From contig JAFLVE010000109.1 in NCBI GenBank assembly GCA_022511445.1, forward strand, positions 1 through 59,239: a DNA stretch of 59,239 nt, written 5' to 3'. Under the pieces are notes generated by a model that did not search any database, was not told where the DNA came from, and worked only from the letters and a program-made list of their open reading frames with translations. Shown here one piece after another: positions 49,166-58,277 of the stretch. Source of the stretch: Clostridiales bacterium. GTDB taxonomy: Bacteria; Bacillota; Clostridia; Christensenellales; Pumilibacteraceae. Both the position numbers and the translations under genes were made by a program. Each line of letters starts with the position of its first letter. Within the stretch, counting starts at the first letter, position 1.

Positions 49166-51694
49166 ATGAAAGAAACTCACGATATACCGAACAAAATTAA
49201 AGTTCGCGGCGCGCGAGTGCATAATTTGAAAAACATAAACGTTGACGTTCCGTTAAATAAAATCGTGGGAATCGCGGGCGTTTCGGGATCGGGCAAGTCG
49301 TCCTTGGCGCTCGGTATCCTATATGCGGAAGGGTCAAGGCGGTATTTGGAGTCGTTGTCAACCTATACGCGCAGGCGCATGACGCAGGCGGAAAAGGCGC
49401 AGGTCGACGAAGTGCTTTACGTTCCCGCGGCACTTGCTTTGCGGCAACGCCCGGGAGTTCCGAGCATTCGCAGTACGTTCGGGACGGGAACGGAACTTTT
49501 GAATCACTTGCGACTGATGTTTTCGCGCCTTGCTTCCCACCGTTGTCCGAACGGACACTATGTTGAGCCCTCTAAAGACGTTGCGGCGGGGTTGGAGCTT
49601 TGCTGTCCCGCTTGCGGCGTGCATTTTATGCCTCCCGGCGCGGAGGAGTTGGCGTTTAACAGTCAGGGCGCTTGTAAACGCTGCGACGGTACGGGCATTA
49701 CGCGGGTCGTCGACGAGTCCAAGCTGGTCCCCGACGAGTCCTTGTCGATAGACGAGGCCGCTGTCGCGCCGTGGCAGACGTTGATATGGTCCCTTATGAA
49801 AAACGTCGCCCGCGAAATGGGTGTTAGGACGGACGTTCCGTTTCGGGATTTGACGGAGGAGGAGCGCGAGATAGTGTTCCACGGTCCCGCCGAGAAAAAG
49901 CACATTTTATATTTTAACGAAAAAACGAACGTGTCGGCGGAAATGGACTTTACCTATTTTAACGCCGTTTATACCGTTGAAAACGCTTTGTCTAAAGTTA
50001 AAGACGAAAAGGGCATGAAGCGCGTGGAAAAGTTCCTGCGCCAAGCGATTTGCCCCGACTGCGGCGGCACGAGATTGAGCGATGCCGCACGCGCTCCCAA
50101 GCTTTGCGGACTTTCTCTTGCGGAAGTGTGCACAATGACGCTCGTCGAGCTGATTGAATGGGTGGACGGCGTTCCCGCGTCGCTACCCGAAGATATGCGC
50201 CCCATGGCGAAAAGTCTTTGCGATTCATTCCGAAGCACCGCCAAGCGGCTTATTGATTTGGGGCTTTCCTATCTTACGCTCGACCGCGCGGCGTCAACTT
50301 TATCTACGGGCGAGCGGCAGAGAATGCAGCTCGCCCGCGCCGTGCGAAACAGAACGACGGGCGTTTTGTATGTTTTGGACGAGCCGTCTATCGGTCTTCA
50401 CCCATCTAATATAGAAGGGCTTAAGGGCGTTATGCACGATCTCGTTTCCGACGGGAATACCGTAATCCTGGTGGATCACGATACGCACATTCTTTCCGAA
50501 GCGGATTGGCTTATCGAGCTCGGTCCCGAGGCGGGCGCGGGCGGGGGTACCGTTATCGCTCAAGGCACGCTCGAGGAAGTGGAAGCGGACGGTAATTCGC
50601 GTATAGGCGGCTTTCTTTCGGGTAAAACCGTGATTGAGGTCGGGGAGCGTATTCCCTCGGAGCGGATGTTCGAGCTTGGGAATATTCATTTATCCATCTC
50701 CGATATTCATACGGTAAAGCCTTTGGAGGTCGATTTTCCCAAAGGACGGCTGACCGCCGTAACGGGGGTGTCGGGCTCTGGCAAAACGACCTTGATTTTG
50801 GAAAGCCTTATTCCCGCCTTAGAAGCCTTGTGCAAAAACGAAATACCGCCCAAGCACGTTAAAAACGTTTGTGCGGAAGGTATATCTCGGATAAAGCTAA
50901 TCGACTCCGACCCTATAGGAATTAACGTGCGTTCTACCGTCGCGACGTATGCCGACGTTCACGACGAGCTTAGAAAGGTTTACGCAAAAACTCACGACGC
51001 GAAAGAGAGAAAATACAAGGAGGGCGATTTTTCCTACAACACGGGGATTCTTCGCTGTCCCACGTGCGACGGTACGGGATCTATCAGTCTCGATATTCAG
51101 TTTTTGCCCGACGTGGAGATTGTTTGTCCCGATTGCGGCGGCTCCCGCTATTCAAAGGACGCAAGCCTTGTAAAACGGGTGCCCAAACACGGCGGACAGG
51201 CTTACACCTTGCCCGAGCTTATGGCAATGAGCGTAGACGAAGCGCTCCTTGCTTGCTCCGATCTTCCTAACGTAGAGCGTAAATTACAGGTTTTGCACGA
51301 CCTCGGGCTTGGATATTTGACGCTCGGAGAGGCAACGCCGAGTCTTTCGGGCGGAGAGGCGCAGAGGCTGAAGCTTGCGAGCGATATGGGAAAAGGACAA
51401 TCGGATACGGTATTCGTATTTGACGAGCCTACGATCGGACTTCATCCTTTGGACGTCGAGGTGCTGCTTAGCGTGTTTACGAATTTGATAAAAAAGGGCG
51501 CAACCGTCATCGTAATCGAGCACGATTTCGACGTAATAAAGAATGCCGATTACGTAATAGATATGGGTCCGGGCGGCGGCAACTTCGGCGGTAAGATTAT
51601 CGCGAAGGGAACGCCGCGGGAGATTTGTGATTGCGAGGAAAGTCTTACGGGAAAGTACTTAGAGCAATACACTTTAAGTTGGCGCTCGAATTAA
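49166..51694 (+). CDS. UvrA-like ABC ATPase lacking the UvrB-binding domain
   Basis: This 842-residue paralogue of UvrA has two ABC modules (GVSGSGKSS near residue 32; GVSGSGKTT near 540; 'LSTGERQR' and 'LSGGEAQR' signatures) and zinc Cys pairs ('CPNG', 'CPAC', 'CKRCDGTG', 'CPTCDGTG', 'CPDCGG'). Compared with the UvrA encoded at 21375, the segment holding the UvrB-binding domain is cut to about 30 residues. That is typical of UvrA2/DrrC-type proteins linked to tolerance of DNA-binding drugs. GAGG lies upstream of the ATG at 49166; an ATG at 49136 is in frame but has none. It sits in the accessory island, away from uvrB-uvrA. Confidence 0.88.
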   Translation: MKETHDIPNKIKVRGARVHNLKNINVDVPLNKIVGIAGVSGSGKSSLALGILYAEGSRRYLESLSTYTRRRMTQAEKAQVDEVLYVPAALALRQRPGVPSIRSTFGTGTELLNHLRLMFSRLASHRCPNGHYVEPSKDVAAGLELCCPACGVHFMPPGAEELAFNSQGACKRCDGTGITRVVDESKLVPDESLSIDEAAVAPWQTLIWSLMKNVAREMGVRTDVPFRDLTEEEREIVFHGPAEKKHILYFNEKTNVSAEMDFTYFNAVYTVENALSKVKDEKGMKRVEKFLRQAICPDCGGTRLSDAARAPKLCGLSLAEVCTMTLVELIEWVDGVPASLPEDMRPMAKSLCDSFRSTAKRLIDLGLSYLTLDRAASTLSTGERQRMQLARAVRNRTTGVLYVLDEPSIGLHPSNIEGLKGVMHDLVSDGNTVILVDHDTHILSEADWLIELGPEAGAGGGTVIAQGTLEEVEADGNSRIGGFLSGKTVIEVGERIPSERMFELGNIHLSISDIHTVKPLEVDFPKGRLTAVTGVSGSGKTTLILESLIPALEALCKNEIPPKHVKNVCAEGISRIKLIDSDPIGINVRSTVATYADVHDELRKVYAKTHDAKERKYKEGDFSYNTGILRCPTCDGTGSISLDIQFLPDVEIVCPDCGGSRYSKDASLVKRVPKHGGQAYTLPELMAMSVDEALLACSDLPNVERKLQVLHDLGLGYLTLGEATPSLSGGEAQRLKLASDMGKGQSDTVFVFDEPTIGLHPLDVEVLLSVFTNLIKKGATVIVIEHDFDVIKNADYVIDMGPGGGNFGGKIIAKGTPREICDCEESLTGKYLEQYTLSWRSN

Positions 51695-51754
51695 ATAACG
51701 CGAACGCCACAAAAAAATTACAACCCGTTTATTTGAGAATTATTAAAAAACCTC

Positions 51755-51783
51755 TTGACAAGTAAACTTGGCAATGGTATAAT
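51755..51783 (+). promoter_or_regulatory. Perfect sigma-A promoter of the DUF6442-XRE pair
   Basis: TTGACA (51755-51760), 17-bp spacer, TATAAT (51778-51783), all consensus. It rules out an in-frame start at 51755. Confidence 0.85.
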
Positions 51784-51806
51784 GGCTTTGCAAAGAAAAC
51801 TTGTCA
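51756..51806 (+). promoter_or_regulatory. Operator half-sites over the DUF6442-XRE promoter
   Basis: TGACAAGT (51756-51763) and ACTTGTCA (51799-51806) form a perfect 8-bp inverted repeat bracketing the core promoter. A second palindrome CAAGT-AA-ACTTG (51759-51770) overlaps the -35. The XRE protein two genes on is the obvious candidate to bind them. Confidence 0.65.
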
Positions 51807-51817
51807 GGAGTGTCTTT

Positions 51818-52168
51818 ATGGAAGAAGAGGAAAAGCGCCTTTCCAAAGAAGATATTTTGGATAGGTCGCGCAAGGAAAACGAAAAAATGGGCGACGAGAG
51901 GGAACGGCAGTTTCGTCAGTACGGCATAGCTATCGGGTCGATAGTTGGAATGGTGCTGTTGCTTGTAATCTATTTAGTCGACGTTTTTGCGCTTAATCGA
52001 AACAGCTACGAGATAATAGGGGTAATGGTTGCTATAAACGGCTTTAATATGCTATGGCAGGGGATATACGGCAATAAGTTTAAAAAGTTGTTTCTTGCCG
52101 TCGGTATTATCAGTCTTGTTATGAGCGTTGCGTATTTAGTAATGTGGATTGTCGATTTGGTGGGGTAA
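51818..52168 (+). CDS. DUF6442-type small membrane protein
   Basis: This 116-residue protein has a charged N-terminal third ('EEEKRLSKEDILDRSRKENEKMGDERE') and three membrane helices (~40-60, 68-86, 92-113). It matches the DUF6442 family that pairs with small XRE regulators. The ATG at 51818 is chosen because AGGAG lies 7 nt upstream and the promoter covers any earlier start. The stop overlaps the XRE start (TAATG). Function unknown; it may be the target or sensor part of the pair. Confidence 0.8.
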   Translation: MEEEEKRLSKEDILDRSRKENEKMGDERERQFRQYGIAIGSIVGMVLLLVIYLVDVFALNRNSYEIIGVMVAINGFNMLWQGIYGNKFKKLFLAVGIISLVMSVAYLVMWIVDLVG

Positions 52169-52377
52169 TGGACGAAAAGCTCGTACTTAAAAACCGCATA
52201 AAGGAAGCGAGGCAAAAAGCGGGGCTTTCGCAGGAGGCGCTCGCAAACCTCGTCGGCGTTTCCCGTAATACGATTTCGAGCATAGAAACGGGGCAGTTTT
52301 CGCCGACCGCCAAGCTCGCTCTTATCCTATGTATCGCCCTCGACGAAAAATTCGAAAATCTTTTCTACTTTGCGTAA
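52168..52377 (+). CDS. XRE-family transcriptional regulator
   Basis: This 69-residue protein is essentially only a helix-turn-helix domain of the Cro/C1 type ('IKEARQKAGLSQEALANLVGVSRNTISSIETGQFSPTAKLALILCIALDEKFENLFYF'-style layout). Its start ATG overlaps the stop of the membrane-protein gene. A longer frame from a GTG at 52144 is unlikely. It probably represses its own operon through the CAAGT/ACTTG sites at 51756-51806. A terminator follows. Confidence 0.9.
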   Translation: MDEKLVLKNRIKEARQKAGLSQEALANLVGVSRNTISSIETGQFSPTAKLALILCIALDEKFENLFYFA

Positions 52378-52386
52378 ATAAATAAA

Positions 52387-52417
52387 CAGCCTGTCCCGAT
52401 ATCGGGCAGGCTTTTTT
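52387..52417 (+). terminator. Terminator of the DUF6442-XRE operon
   Basis: AGCCTGTCCCGAT and ATCGGGCAGGCT form a 12-bp stem with one G-U pair, followed by six T. Confidence 0.85.
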
Positions 52418-52455
52418 ATGCTTTAATGGAATATTCTAAATATGGTCTAAAACAA

Positions 52456-52484
52456 TTGAAAAGACGGGCGGTATGTGATAAAAT
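52456..52484 (+). promoter_or_regulatory. Sigma-A promoter of the hut operon
   Basis: TTGAAA (52456-52461), 17-bp spacer, TAAAAT (52479-52484), leaving a ~60-nt leader before hutH. I see no terminator-like HutP structure in that leader. Confidence 0.65.
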
Positions 52485-52551
52485 GTAAAAGTACGGTTTT
52501 GTATTTTTTTACGGAAAATTACGTAGGTAATTGCGTTACAGAGGAGTTAAT

Positions 52552-54078
52552 ATGCAAGTTGTTTTAAACGGCAGAGAGCTTACAATCGAACAGGTGGTTG
52601 CGGTCGCGAGAGAGGGGGCTAAAGTCGCTCTTTCTTCCGAGGCGCGCTCTGCCGTAAATAAGGCGCGTGAATACGTCGACAAAAAGCTGTCCGAAAAGGC
52701 GGTTATCTACGGGCTTACCACCGGCTTCGGTAAGTTTTCGGATATTTTCATTTCGGAAGAGGATACGCGGGTACTGCAAAAGAATCTTATTATGAGCCAC
52801 TCCTGCGGAATGGGAAATCCGCTGCCCACAGAGGTGGTAAGGGCGGCGATGCTTCTGCGTTGTAACGCTTTAAGCCGCGGAAACAGCGGTATAAGGCTCG
52901 AAACGCTTCAAACGCTTATAGATATGATAAATGCGGGCGTCCACCCGCAGATACCCGAAAAAGGCAGTCTCGGCGCGAGCGGGGACCTCGCGCCGCTTTC
53001 GCATATCGTTCTCGTAATGCTCGGCGAGGGACATGCCGAGTACAAGGGTAAAATCCTTACCGGCGCGCAGGCGATGGAAAAGGCGAAAATCTCCACAATC
53101 GAGCTTGCCGCAAAGGAGGGGCTCGCGCTTATTAACGGAACGCAGATTATGACGGCAATCGGCGCGCTTGCGGTGTACGACGCCGTGAATCTATCCAAGA
53201 CCGCCGACATTATAGGCGCAATGACCTGCGAGGCGCAGCTCGGTATTAAAAAAGCGTTCGATCTTAAAATTCACGAGCTTCGCGGACACAGCGGGCAAAA
53301 GGATTCCGCCCAAAATCTTTTGGTTATACTTCGGGATAGTTCCCTTGCGCTTGACTATAATCCCGATAAGGTGCAGGACGCGTATACTATTCGCTGTATG
53401 CCGCAGATTCACGGCGCGAGCAGAGACGCAATAGATTATGTGTATAACGCGGTGACGAGGGAAATAAACGCCGTTACCGATAATCCGATAATATTTCCCG
53501 ACGAGGACGAGGTTATCTCGGGCGGGAATTTTCACGGTCAGCCGATTGCGCTTGCGCTCGACTTTTTGGGAATAGCTTTAAGCGAGTATGCGGACGTATC
53601 CGAGCGGCGCATAGAGCGCATGGTCAATCCTCAGCTTAACAACGGGCTTCCCGCATTTTTAACAAAGCACAGCGGGGTAAACTCCGGCTTTATGATAGCG
53701 CAGTACTCGGCGGCTTCCATGGTGTCCGAAAACAAGATTTACGCGCACCCCGCGAGCGTAGACTCCATTCCGTCGTCCGCGAGCCAGGAGGACCACGTTA
53801 GCATGGGCACCACCGCGGCGCGCACCGCGAGAATGATACTCGACAACAGTCAAAATGTGCTAGGAATCGAGCTGTTTACGGCGTATCAATCGCTGTACCT
53901 TAGAGGAAAGGAAAAGCTGTCCTCGGCTACTCGCGCCGTGTTCGATTATATCGCGCAGTTCGTCAAGCCCGTGGAGGACGATATAGTAATGCACTACGAG
54001 CTTGTTAAGTTCGATAAGATGATTAAGGCTAACGAGATAGTAAAGGTTGTCGAAGCGGTTTGCGGACCGCTGAAGTAA
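52552..54078 (+). CDS. hutH: Histidine ammonia-lyase
   Basis: This 508-residue HutH converts histidine to urocanate and ammonia. Residues Ala142-Ser143-Gly144 in 'GSLGASGDLAPLSH' form the MIO electrophile by self-cyclisation. Other family blocks are 'IYGLTTGFGKFSDI', 'NGTQIMTAIGA' and 'QEDHVSMGTTAAR'. An in-frame start seven codons earlier is passed over because GAGGAG lies before the ATG at 52552. It is the first gene of hutH-hutU-ftcD-hutI-fchA. Confidence 0.97.
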   Translation: MQVVLNGRELTIEQVVAVAREGAKVALSSEARSAVNKAREYVDKKLSEKAVIYGLTTGFGKFSDIFISEEDTRVLQKNLIMSHSCGMGNPLPTEVVRAAMLLRCNALSRGNSGIRLETLQTLIDMINAGVHPQIPEKGSLGASGDLAPLSHIVLVMLGEGHAEYKGKILTGAQAMEKAKISTIELAAKEGLALINGTQIMTAIGALAVYDAVNLSKTADIIGAMTCEAQLGIKKAFDLKIHELRGHSGQKDSAQNLLVILRDSSLALDYNPDKVQDAYTIRCMPQIHGASRDAIDYVYNAVTREINAVTDNPIIFPDEDEVISGGNFHGQPIALALDFLGIALSEYADVSERRIERMVNPQLNNGLPAFLTKHSGVNSGFMIAQYSAASMVSENKIYAHPASVDSIPSSASQEDHVSMGTTAARTARMILDNSQNVLGIELFTAYQSLYLRGKEKLSSATRAVFDYIAQFVKPVEDDIVMHYELVKFDKMIKANEIVKVVEAVCGPLK

Positions 54079-54087
54079 GGTGTAATT

Positions 54088-56106
54088 ATGATAAACAATA
54101 AGGAAATCGACGGGGCGATGACTATAAAGCTCGACGGGGTTTTACCCGAATACCCACGATTTAAAGAGGGAATACGGCGCGCGCCCGACAGGGGCTACCG
54201 CTTAAGTAAGGCGCAGACCGCGCTTGCGCTTAAAAACGCGCTTAGGTACGTTCCCGAAGAGCTTCACGAGATTTTAGCGCCCGAGTTTTTGGAGGAGCTG
54301 AAAACGCGCGGGCGCATTTATGCTTACAGGTACCGTCCCGAAGGGCGCATTTACGGCAAGCCGATAGACGAGTACAAGGGCAAGTGCATAGAAGGTAAAG
54401 CCTTTCAGGTGATGATAGACAACAATCTCGACTTCGAGATTGCGCTCTATCCGTACGAGCTTGTAACCTACGGCGAGACAGGTCAGCCCTGTCAAAACTG
54501 GTTGCAGTACCGGCTTATCAAAAAATATCTCGAGGAGCTTACCCGCGAACAAACGCTTGTAATCGAGTCGGGGCATCCGCTCGGACTGTTCCCGTCACAC
54601 CCGTCTGCGCCGCGCGTTATTATTACAAACGCGCTTATGGTGGGGATGTTCGACAACATGAACGATTGGGAAATTGCCGAACAAATGGGCGTTGCCAACT
54701 ACGGTCAGATGACCGCCGGCGGCTGGATGTACATAGGGCCGCAGGGCATAGTCCACGGAACGTTTAACACCATTCTCGGCGCGGGACGAAAATTTTTGGG
54801 TATCTCGGAAAAGGGCGACCTCGCGGGGCGCACGTTTGTTTCCTCCGGTCTCGGCGGAATGAGCGGCGCACAGCCAAAAGCCGCAAACATAGCCAACGCG
54901 GTCGGTATCTTTGCCGAGGTGGATAAATCACGGATACAAACACGGTACAATCAAGGCTGGGTTAACGTAGTAAGCGACAACCTTAAAGAGGTATTTTCTC
55001 TTGCCGAAGAGCACGTTAAAAGCAAAAAGACAATCTCCATAGCGTATCACGGCAATATTGTCGACCTGCTCGAATACGCCGACAAAATAAACTTTAAAAT
55101 CGACCTGTTATCCGATCAAACCTCGTGCCACAACGCGTATAACGGCGGCTATTGCCCGCAGGGGCTCACATTCGAACAGCGCACGCAAATGCTCCACGAC
55201 GATCGCGACGGTTTTATTAAATGCGTAAACGCCTCGCTTAAAAAGCATTTCGAGGTAATAAAAAGGCTTACCGAAAAAGGCGCGTACTTTTTCGACTACG
55301 GCAACTCGTTTATGAAAGCGGTGTACGACAGCGGTGTAAAAGAGATCAGTAAAAACGGCGTAGACGAAAAGGACGGGTTTATTTTTCCGTCGTACGTCGA
55401 GGACATAATGGGTCCCGAATTGTTCGATTACGGTTACGGTCCGTTCCGTTGGGTATGTCTTTCGGGAAAGAAAGAGGACCTTAAAAAGACAGACAAAGCG
55501 GCAATGGATTGCATCGATCCGAACAGGCGTTTTCAGGACAGAGATAACTATATCTGGATAAAGAATGCCGAAAAGAACAAGCTGGTTGTCGGTACGCAGG
55601 CAAGAATACTCTATCAGGACGCAGAGGGCAGAATGCGCATCGCGCTTAAATTCAACGAGCTGGTTCGAAACGGCGAGATAGGCCCCGTCATGCTTGGGCG
55701 CGACCACCACGACGTTTCGGGAACGGATTCTCCCTTCCGCGAGACCTCCAACATAAAAGACGGTAGCAACGTTATGGCGGACATGGCAGTTCAGTGCTTT
55801 GCTGGTAACGCCGCGCGCGGCATGAGCCTTTGCGCGCTCCATAACGGCGGCGGCGTGGGAATAGGCAAGGCGATTAACGGCGGCTTCGGGCTGGTACTCG
55901 ACGGAAGCGAGCGCGTGGACGAAATCATAAAAAGCGCTGTTGCGTGGGACGTAATGGGCGGCGTTGCGCGCAGAAACTGGGCGAGGAACGAGCACTCGAT
56001 ACAAACCTCGATGCTTTATAACAAGCAAAGCGGCGATAAGGCGCACGTCACCATTCCGTACCTTGCGTCCGACGAGCTTATAGAAAAGCTCACGAAAGAT
56101 TTGTAA
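54088..56106 (+). CDS. hutU: Urocanate hydratase
   Basis: This 672-residue urocanase uses tightly bound NAD+ to hydrate urocanate to imidazolonepropionate. The NAD-binding 'NYGQMTAGGWMYIGPQGIVHGT', the central 'DQTSCHNAYNGGYCPQG' and the C-terminal 'GRDHHDVSGTDSPFRETSNIKDGS' are family signatures. It is of the longer (about 670-residue) type found in anaerobes rather than the ~555-residue proteobacterial or Bacillus type. It follows hutH after 9 bp. Confidence 0.95.
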   Translation: MINNKEIDGAMTIKLDGVLPEYPRFKEGIRRAPDRGYRLSKAQTALALKNALRYVPEELHEILAPEFLEELKTRGRIYAYRYRPEGRIYGKPIDEYKGKCIEGKAFQVMIDNNLDFEIALYPYELVTYGETGQPCQNWLQYRLIKKYLEELTREQTLVIESGHPLGLFPSHPSAPRVIITNALMVGMFDNMNDWEIAEQMGVANYGQMTAGGWMYIGPQGIVHGTFNTILGAGRKFLGISEKGDLAGRTFVSSGLGGMSGAQPKAANIANAVGIFAEVDKSRIQTRYNQGWVNVVSDNLKEVFSLAEEHVKSKKTISIAYHGNIVDLLEYADKINFKIDLLSDQTSCHNAYNGGYCPQGLTFEQRTQMLHDDRDGFIKCVNASLKKHFEVIKRLTEKGAYFFDYGNSFMKAVYDSGVKEISKNGVDEKDGFIFPSYVEDIMGPELFDYGYGPFRWVCLSGKKEDLKKTDKAAMDCIDPNRRFQDRDNYIWIKNAEKNKLVVGTQARILYQDAEGRMRIALKFNELVRNGEIGPVMLGRDHHDVSGTDSPFRETSNIKDGSNVMADMAVQCFAGNAARGMSLCALHNGGGVGIGKAINGGFGLVLDGSERVDEIIKSAVAWDVMGGVARRNWARNEHSIQTSMLYNKQSGDKAHVTIPYLASDELIEKLTKDL

Positions 56107-56137
56107 GACATTGACGGCAGAATAAAGGAGAGTAAAA

Positions 56138-57034
56138 ATGGCTAAGTTAGTCGAATGCGTGCCCAACATAAGCGAGGGCAGAAACACAGAGATAATAGAG
56201 GCTGTGGTCGATAAGGTTCGCGAGGTTAAGGGCGTGGTGCTTCTCGATTACAGCAGCGACCCTTCGCACAACCGCACCGTAATAACGTTTTTGGGCAGTC
56301 CGGACGGCGTAGCGGAGGCGGCTGTATCGCTTGCAAAAAAAGCGGCGGAATTAATCGACCTAAATAAGCACACGGGCGAGCATCCGAGAATGGGTGCGGT
56401 GGACGTTATTCCGTTTATACCCGTAAAAGATGTTTCCATGGCGGAGTGCGTGGAGCTGAGTAAGGTTGTTGCAGGGCGCATCTATCAAGAAGCGAAAATC
56501 CCCGTCTTCCTTTACGAGGAATCGGCAACCGCTCCGCACAGAGTAAACCTTGCGTCTATCCGAAAAGGACAATTCGAGGGAATGGCTAAAAAGGTTAAGG
56601 AAAATGAATGGGAGCCCGACTTCGGCGGAAGGAAAATTCACCCGACCGCAGGCGTCGTTGCCGTGGGTGCGCGCATGCCGCTTGTCGCGTTTAATATCAA
56701 CCTGTCCACTTCGGATGTTGAAATCGCAAACAAAATCGCAAAGATAATTCGCAAAAGCAGCGGCGGACTCGATTGCGTAAAGGCGCTCGGAGTTATGCTC
56801 GAAGAGCGTAACGTAGCGCAGGTTTCAATTAATATGACAAACTTTCACAAAACTCCGCTGTACCGCGTATTAGAGCTGACTAAGGCGGAGGCGGCGCGCT
56901 ACGGAGTTCACGTAATCGGCACCGAGATTATAGGGCTTACGCCTATGCAGGCGCTTATAGACTCTGCGGAGTACTATTTGCAGATAGAGGATTTCGATTT
57001 TACAAAGCAGGTACTCGAAAACCATATTCTTTAA
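56138..57034 (+). CDS. ftcD: Glutamate formimidoyltransferase
   Basis: This 298-residue protein matches the transferase domain of FTCD and moves the formimino group from formiminoglutamate to tetrahydrofolate, releasing glutamate. The catalytic His82 is in 'TGEHPRMGAVDVIPF'. 'VECVPNISEGRN' opens the protein, and 'IHPTAGVVAVGAR' lies in the middle. The cyclodeaminase activity, fused in animals, is a separate protein at 58277. AAAGGAG precedes the ATG. Confidence 0.95.
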   Translation: MAKLVECVPNISEGRNTEIIEAVVDKVREVKGVVLLDYSSDPSHNRTVITFLGSPDGVAEAAVSLAKKAAELIDLNKHTGEHPRMGAVDVIPFIPVKDVSMAECVELSKVVAGRIYQEAKIPVFLYEESATAPHRVNLASIRKGQFEGMAKKVKENEWEPDFGGRKIHPTAGVVAVGARMPLVAFNINLSTSDVEIANKIAKIIRKSSGGLDCVKALGVMLEERNVAQVSINMTNFHKTPLYRVLELTKAEAARYGVHVIGTEIIGLTPMQALIDSAEYYLQIEDFDFTKQVLENHIL

Positions 57035-57044
57035 GGAGAATTAA

Positions 57045-58277
57045 ATGCTGTTAGTAAAAAACATCGGCATTTTGCAGTCGCCTGTCGGTACGCACAGCCT
57101 TAGCGGAAAAGAACAGGCGAAAAATATAAAGCTGCATAACGCGGCGGTTATCGTTGACGGCGGCGTGATTAGTAAGATATTTGCTGACGGCGAGCTTCCC
57201 GAAACGTCGGCGTTTTCGCACTGTACCGTAATCGACGCGGAAGGCCGGTTGGTGACGCCCGGACTTGTCGACTGTCACACTCACTTGGTTTTCGGCGGCT
57301 GGCGGCAGGGCGAGGTACACAGTAAGCTTCGCGGCGACAGCTACCTTGATATTTTAAAGTTGGGCGGCGGGATTTTGGATACCGTCCGCAACACGCGTAA
57401 GTTAAGCGAGGACGAGCTCTACGAAAGGAGTAAAGGCTTTGTAGAGGAAATGCTTGCCTTGGGCGTTACCACGCTCGAAAGTAAAAGCGGGTACGGGCTT
57501 AACCTCGACGACGAATTGAAACAGCTTAAAGTGAACAAGCGCCTTAACGAAAACACGCCCATGGACGTTGTTTCGACCTTCCTCGGCGCGCACGCCGTTC
57601 CGACCGAATACGACGGAATGGCGGACGAGTACATAGACTATATTTGCGAAGTTGTTTTACCCGAAGTAAAAAGGCAAAGGCTTGCCGAGTTTTGCGACGT
57701 GTTTTGCGAGGACGGCGTGTTTAACGTTGAGCAAAGCAGAAAGCTGCTTCTTTGCGCGCAAAAGTTCGGGCTTAAAAGCAAGATTCACGCAGACGAGATA
57801 GAAGCGATCGGCGGCACCGAGCTCGCGGGCGAATTAAAAGCCGTATCCGCAGAACACTTAATAGCAACCGATAAAAAGGGGATAGAGAGTTTAAGCCGCG
57901 GCGGGGTTACGGCGGCGCTGTTACCCGCAACGTCGTTCTATCTTAACAAAAACTATGCGAAGGCGCGAAAGATGATTGAGAGCGGCGTTCCCGTTGCGAT
58001 TGCTTCCGACTTTAACCCCGGCTCTTGTCCGTCGCTCAATTTACAGCTTGCTATAAACCTCGGTTACATTAAGTACAGAATGTACCCGGAGGAAATTCTT
58101 ACGGCGGTAACGCTAAACGCTGCTTGCGCAATCGGCAGAGGGGAAAGTACAGGAAGCGTCGAGGTGGGGAAAAAAGCCGACCTTGTTATATGGAATGCAC
58201 CCGACTTTGAAACTGTCTGTTATCGGTTTGGCACAAATCAAGTTAAAACCGTAATTAAAAACGGAGAAATCGTATAA
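57045..58277 (+). CDS. hutI: Imidazolonepropionase
   Basis: This 410-residue amidohydrolase opens the imidazolone ring to give N-formimino-glutamate. Metal ligands are seen in 'TPGLVDCHTHLVFGG' (HxH), in 'SKIHADEIE' and 'VSAEHL' (His), and in 'IASDFNPGSCPS' (Asp). Length matches the family. AAGGAG lies 6 nt before the ATG. Its stop overlaps the fchA start by one base (TAATG). Confidence 0.95.
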   Translation: MLLVKNIGILQSPVGTHSLSGKEQAKNIKLHNAAVIVDGGVISKIFADGELPETSAFSHCTVIDAEGRLVTPGLVDCHTHLVFGGWRQGEVHSKLRGDSYLDILKLGGGILDTVRNTRKLSEDELYERSKGFVEEMLALGVTTLESKSGYGLNLDDELKQLKVNKRLNENTPMDVVSTFLGAHAVPTEYDGMADEYIDYICEVVLPEVKRQRLAEFCDVFCEDGVFNVEQSRKLLLCAQKFGLKSKIHADEIEAIGGTELAGELKAVSAEHLIATDKKGIESLSRGGVTAALLPATSFYLNKNYAKARKMIESGVPVAIASDFNPGSCPSLNLQLAINLGYIKYRMYPEEILTAVTLNAACAIGRGESTGSVEVGKKADLVIWNAPDFETVCYRFGTNQVKTVIKNGEIV

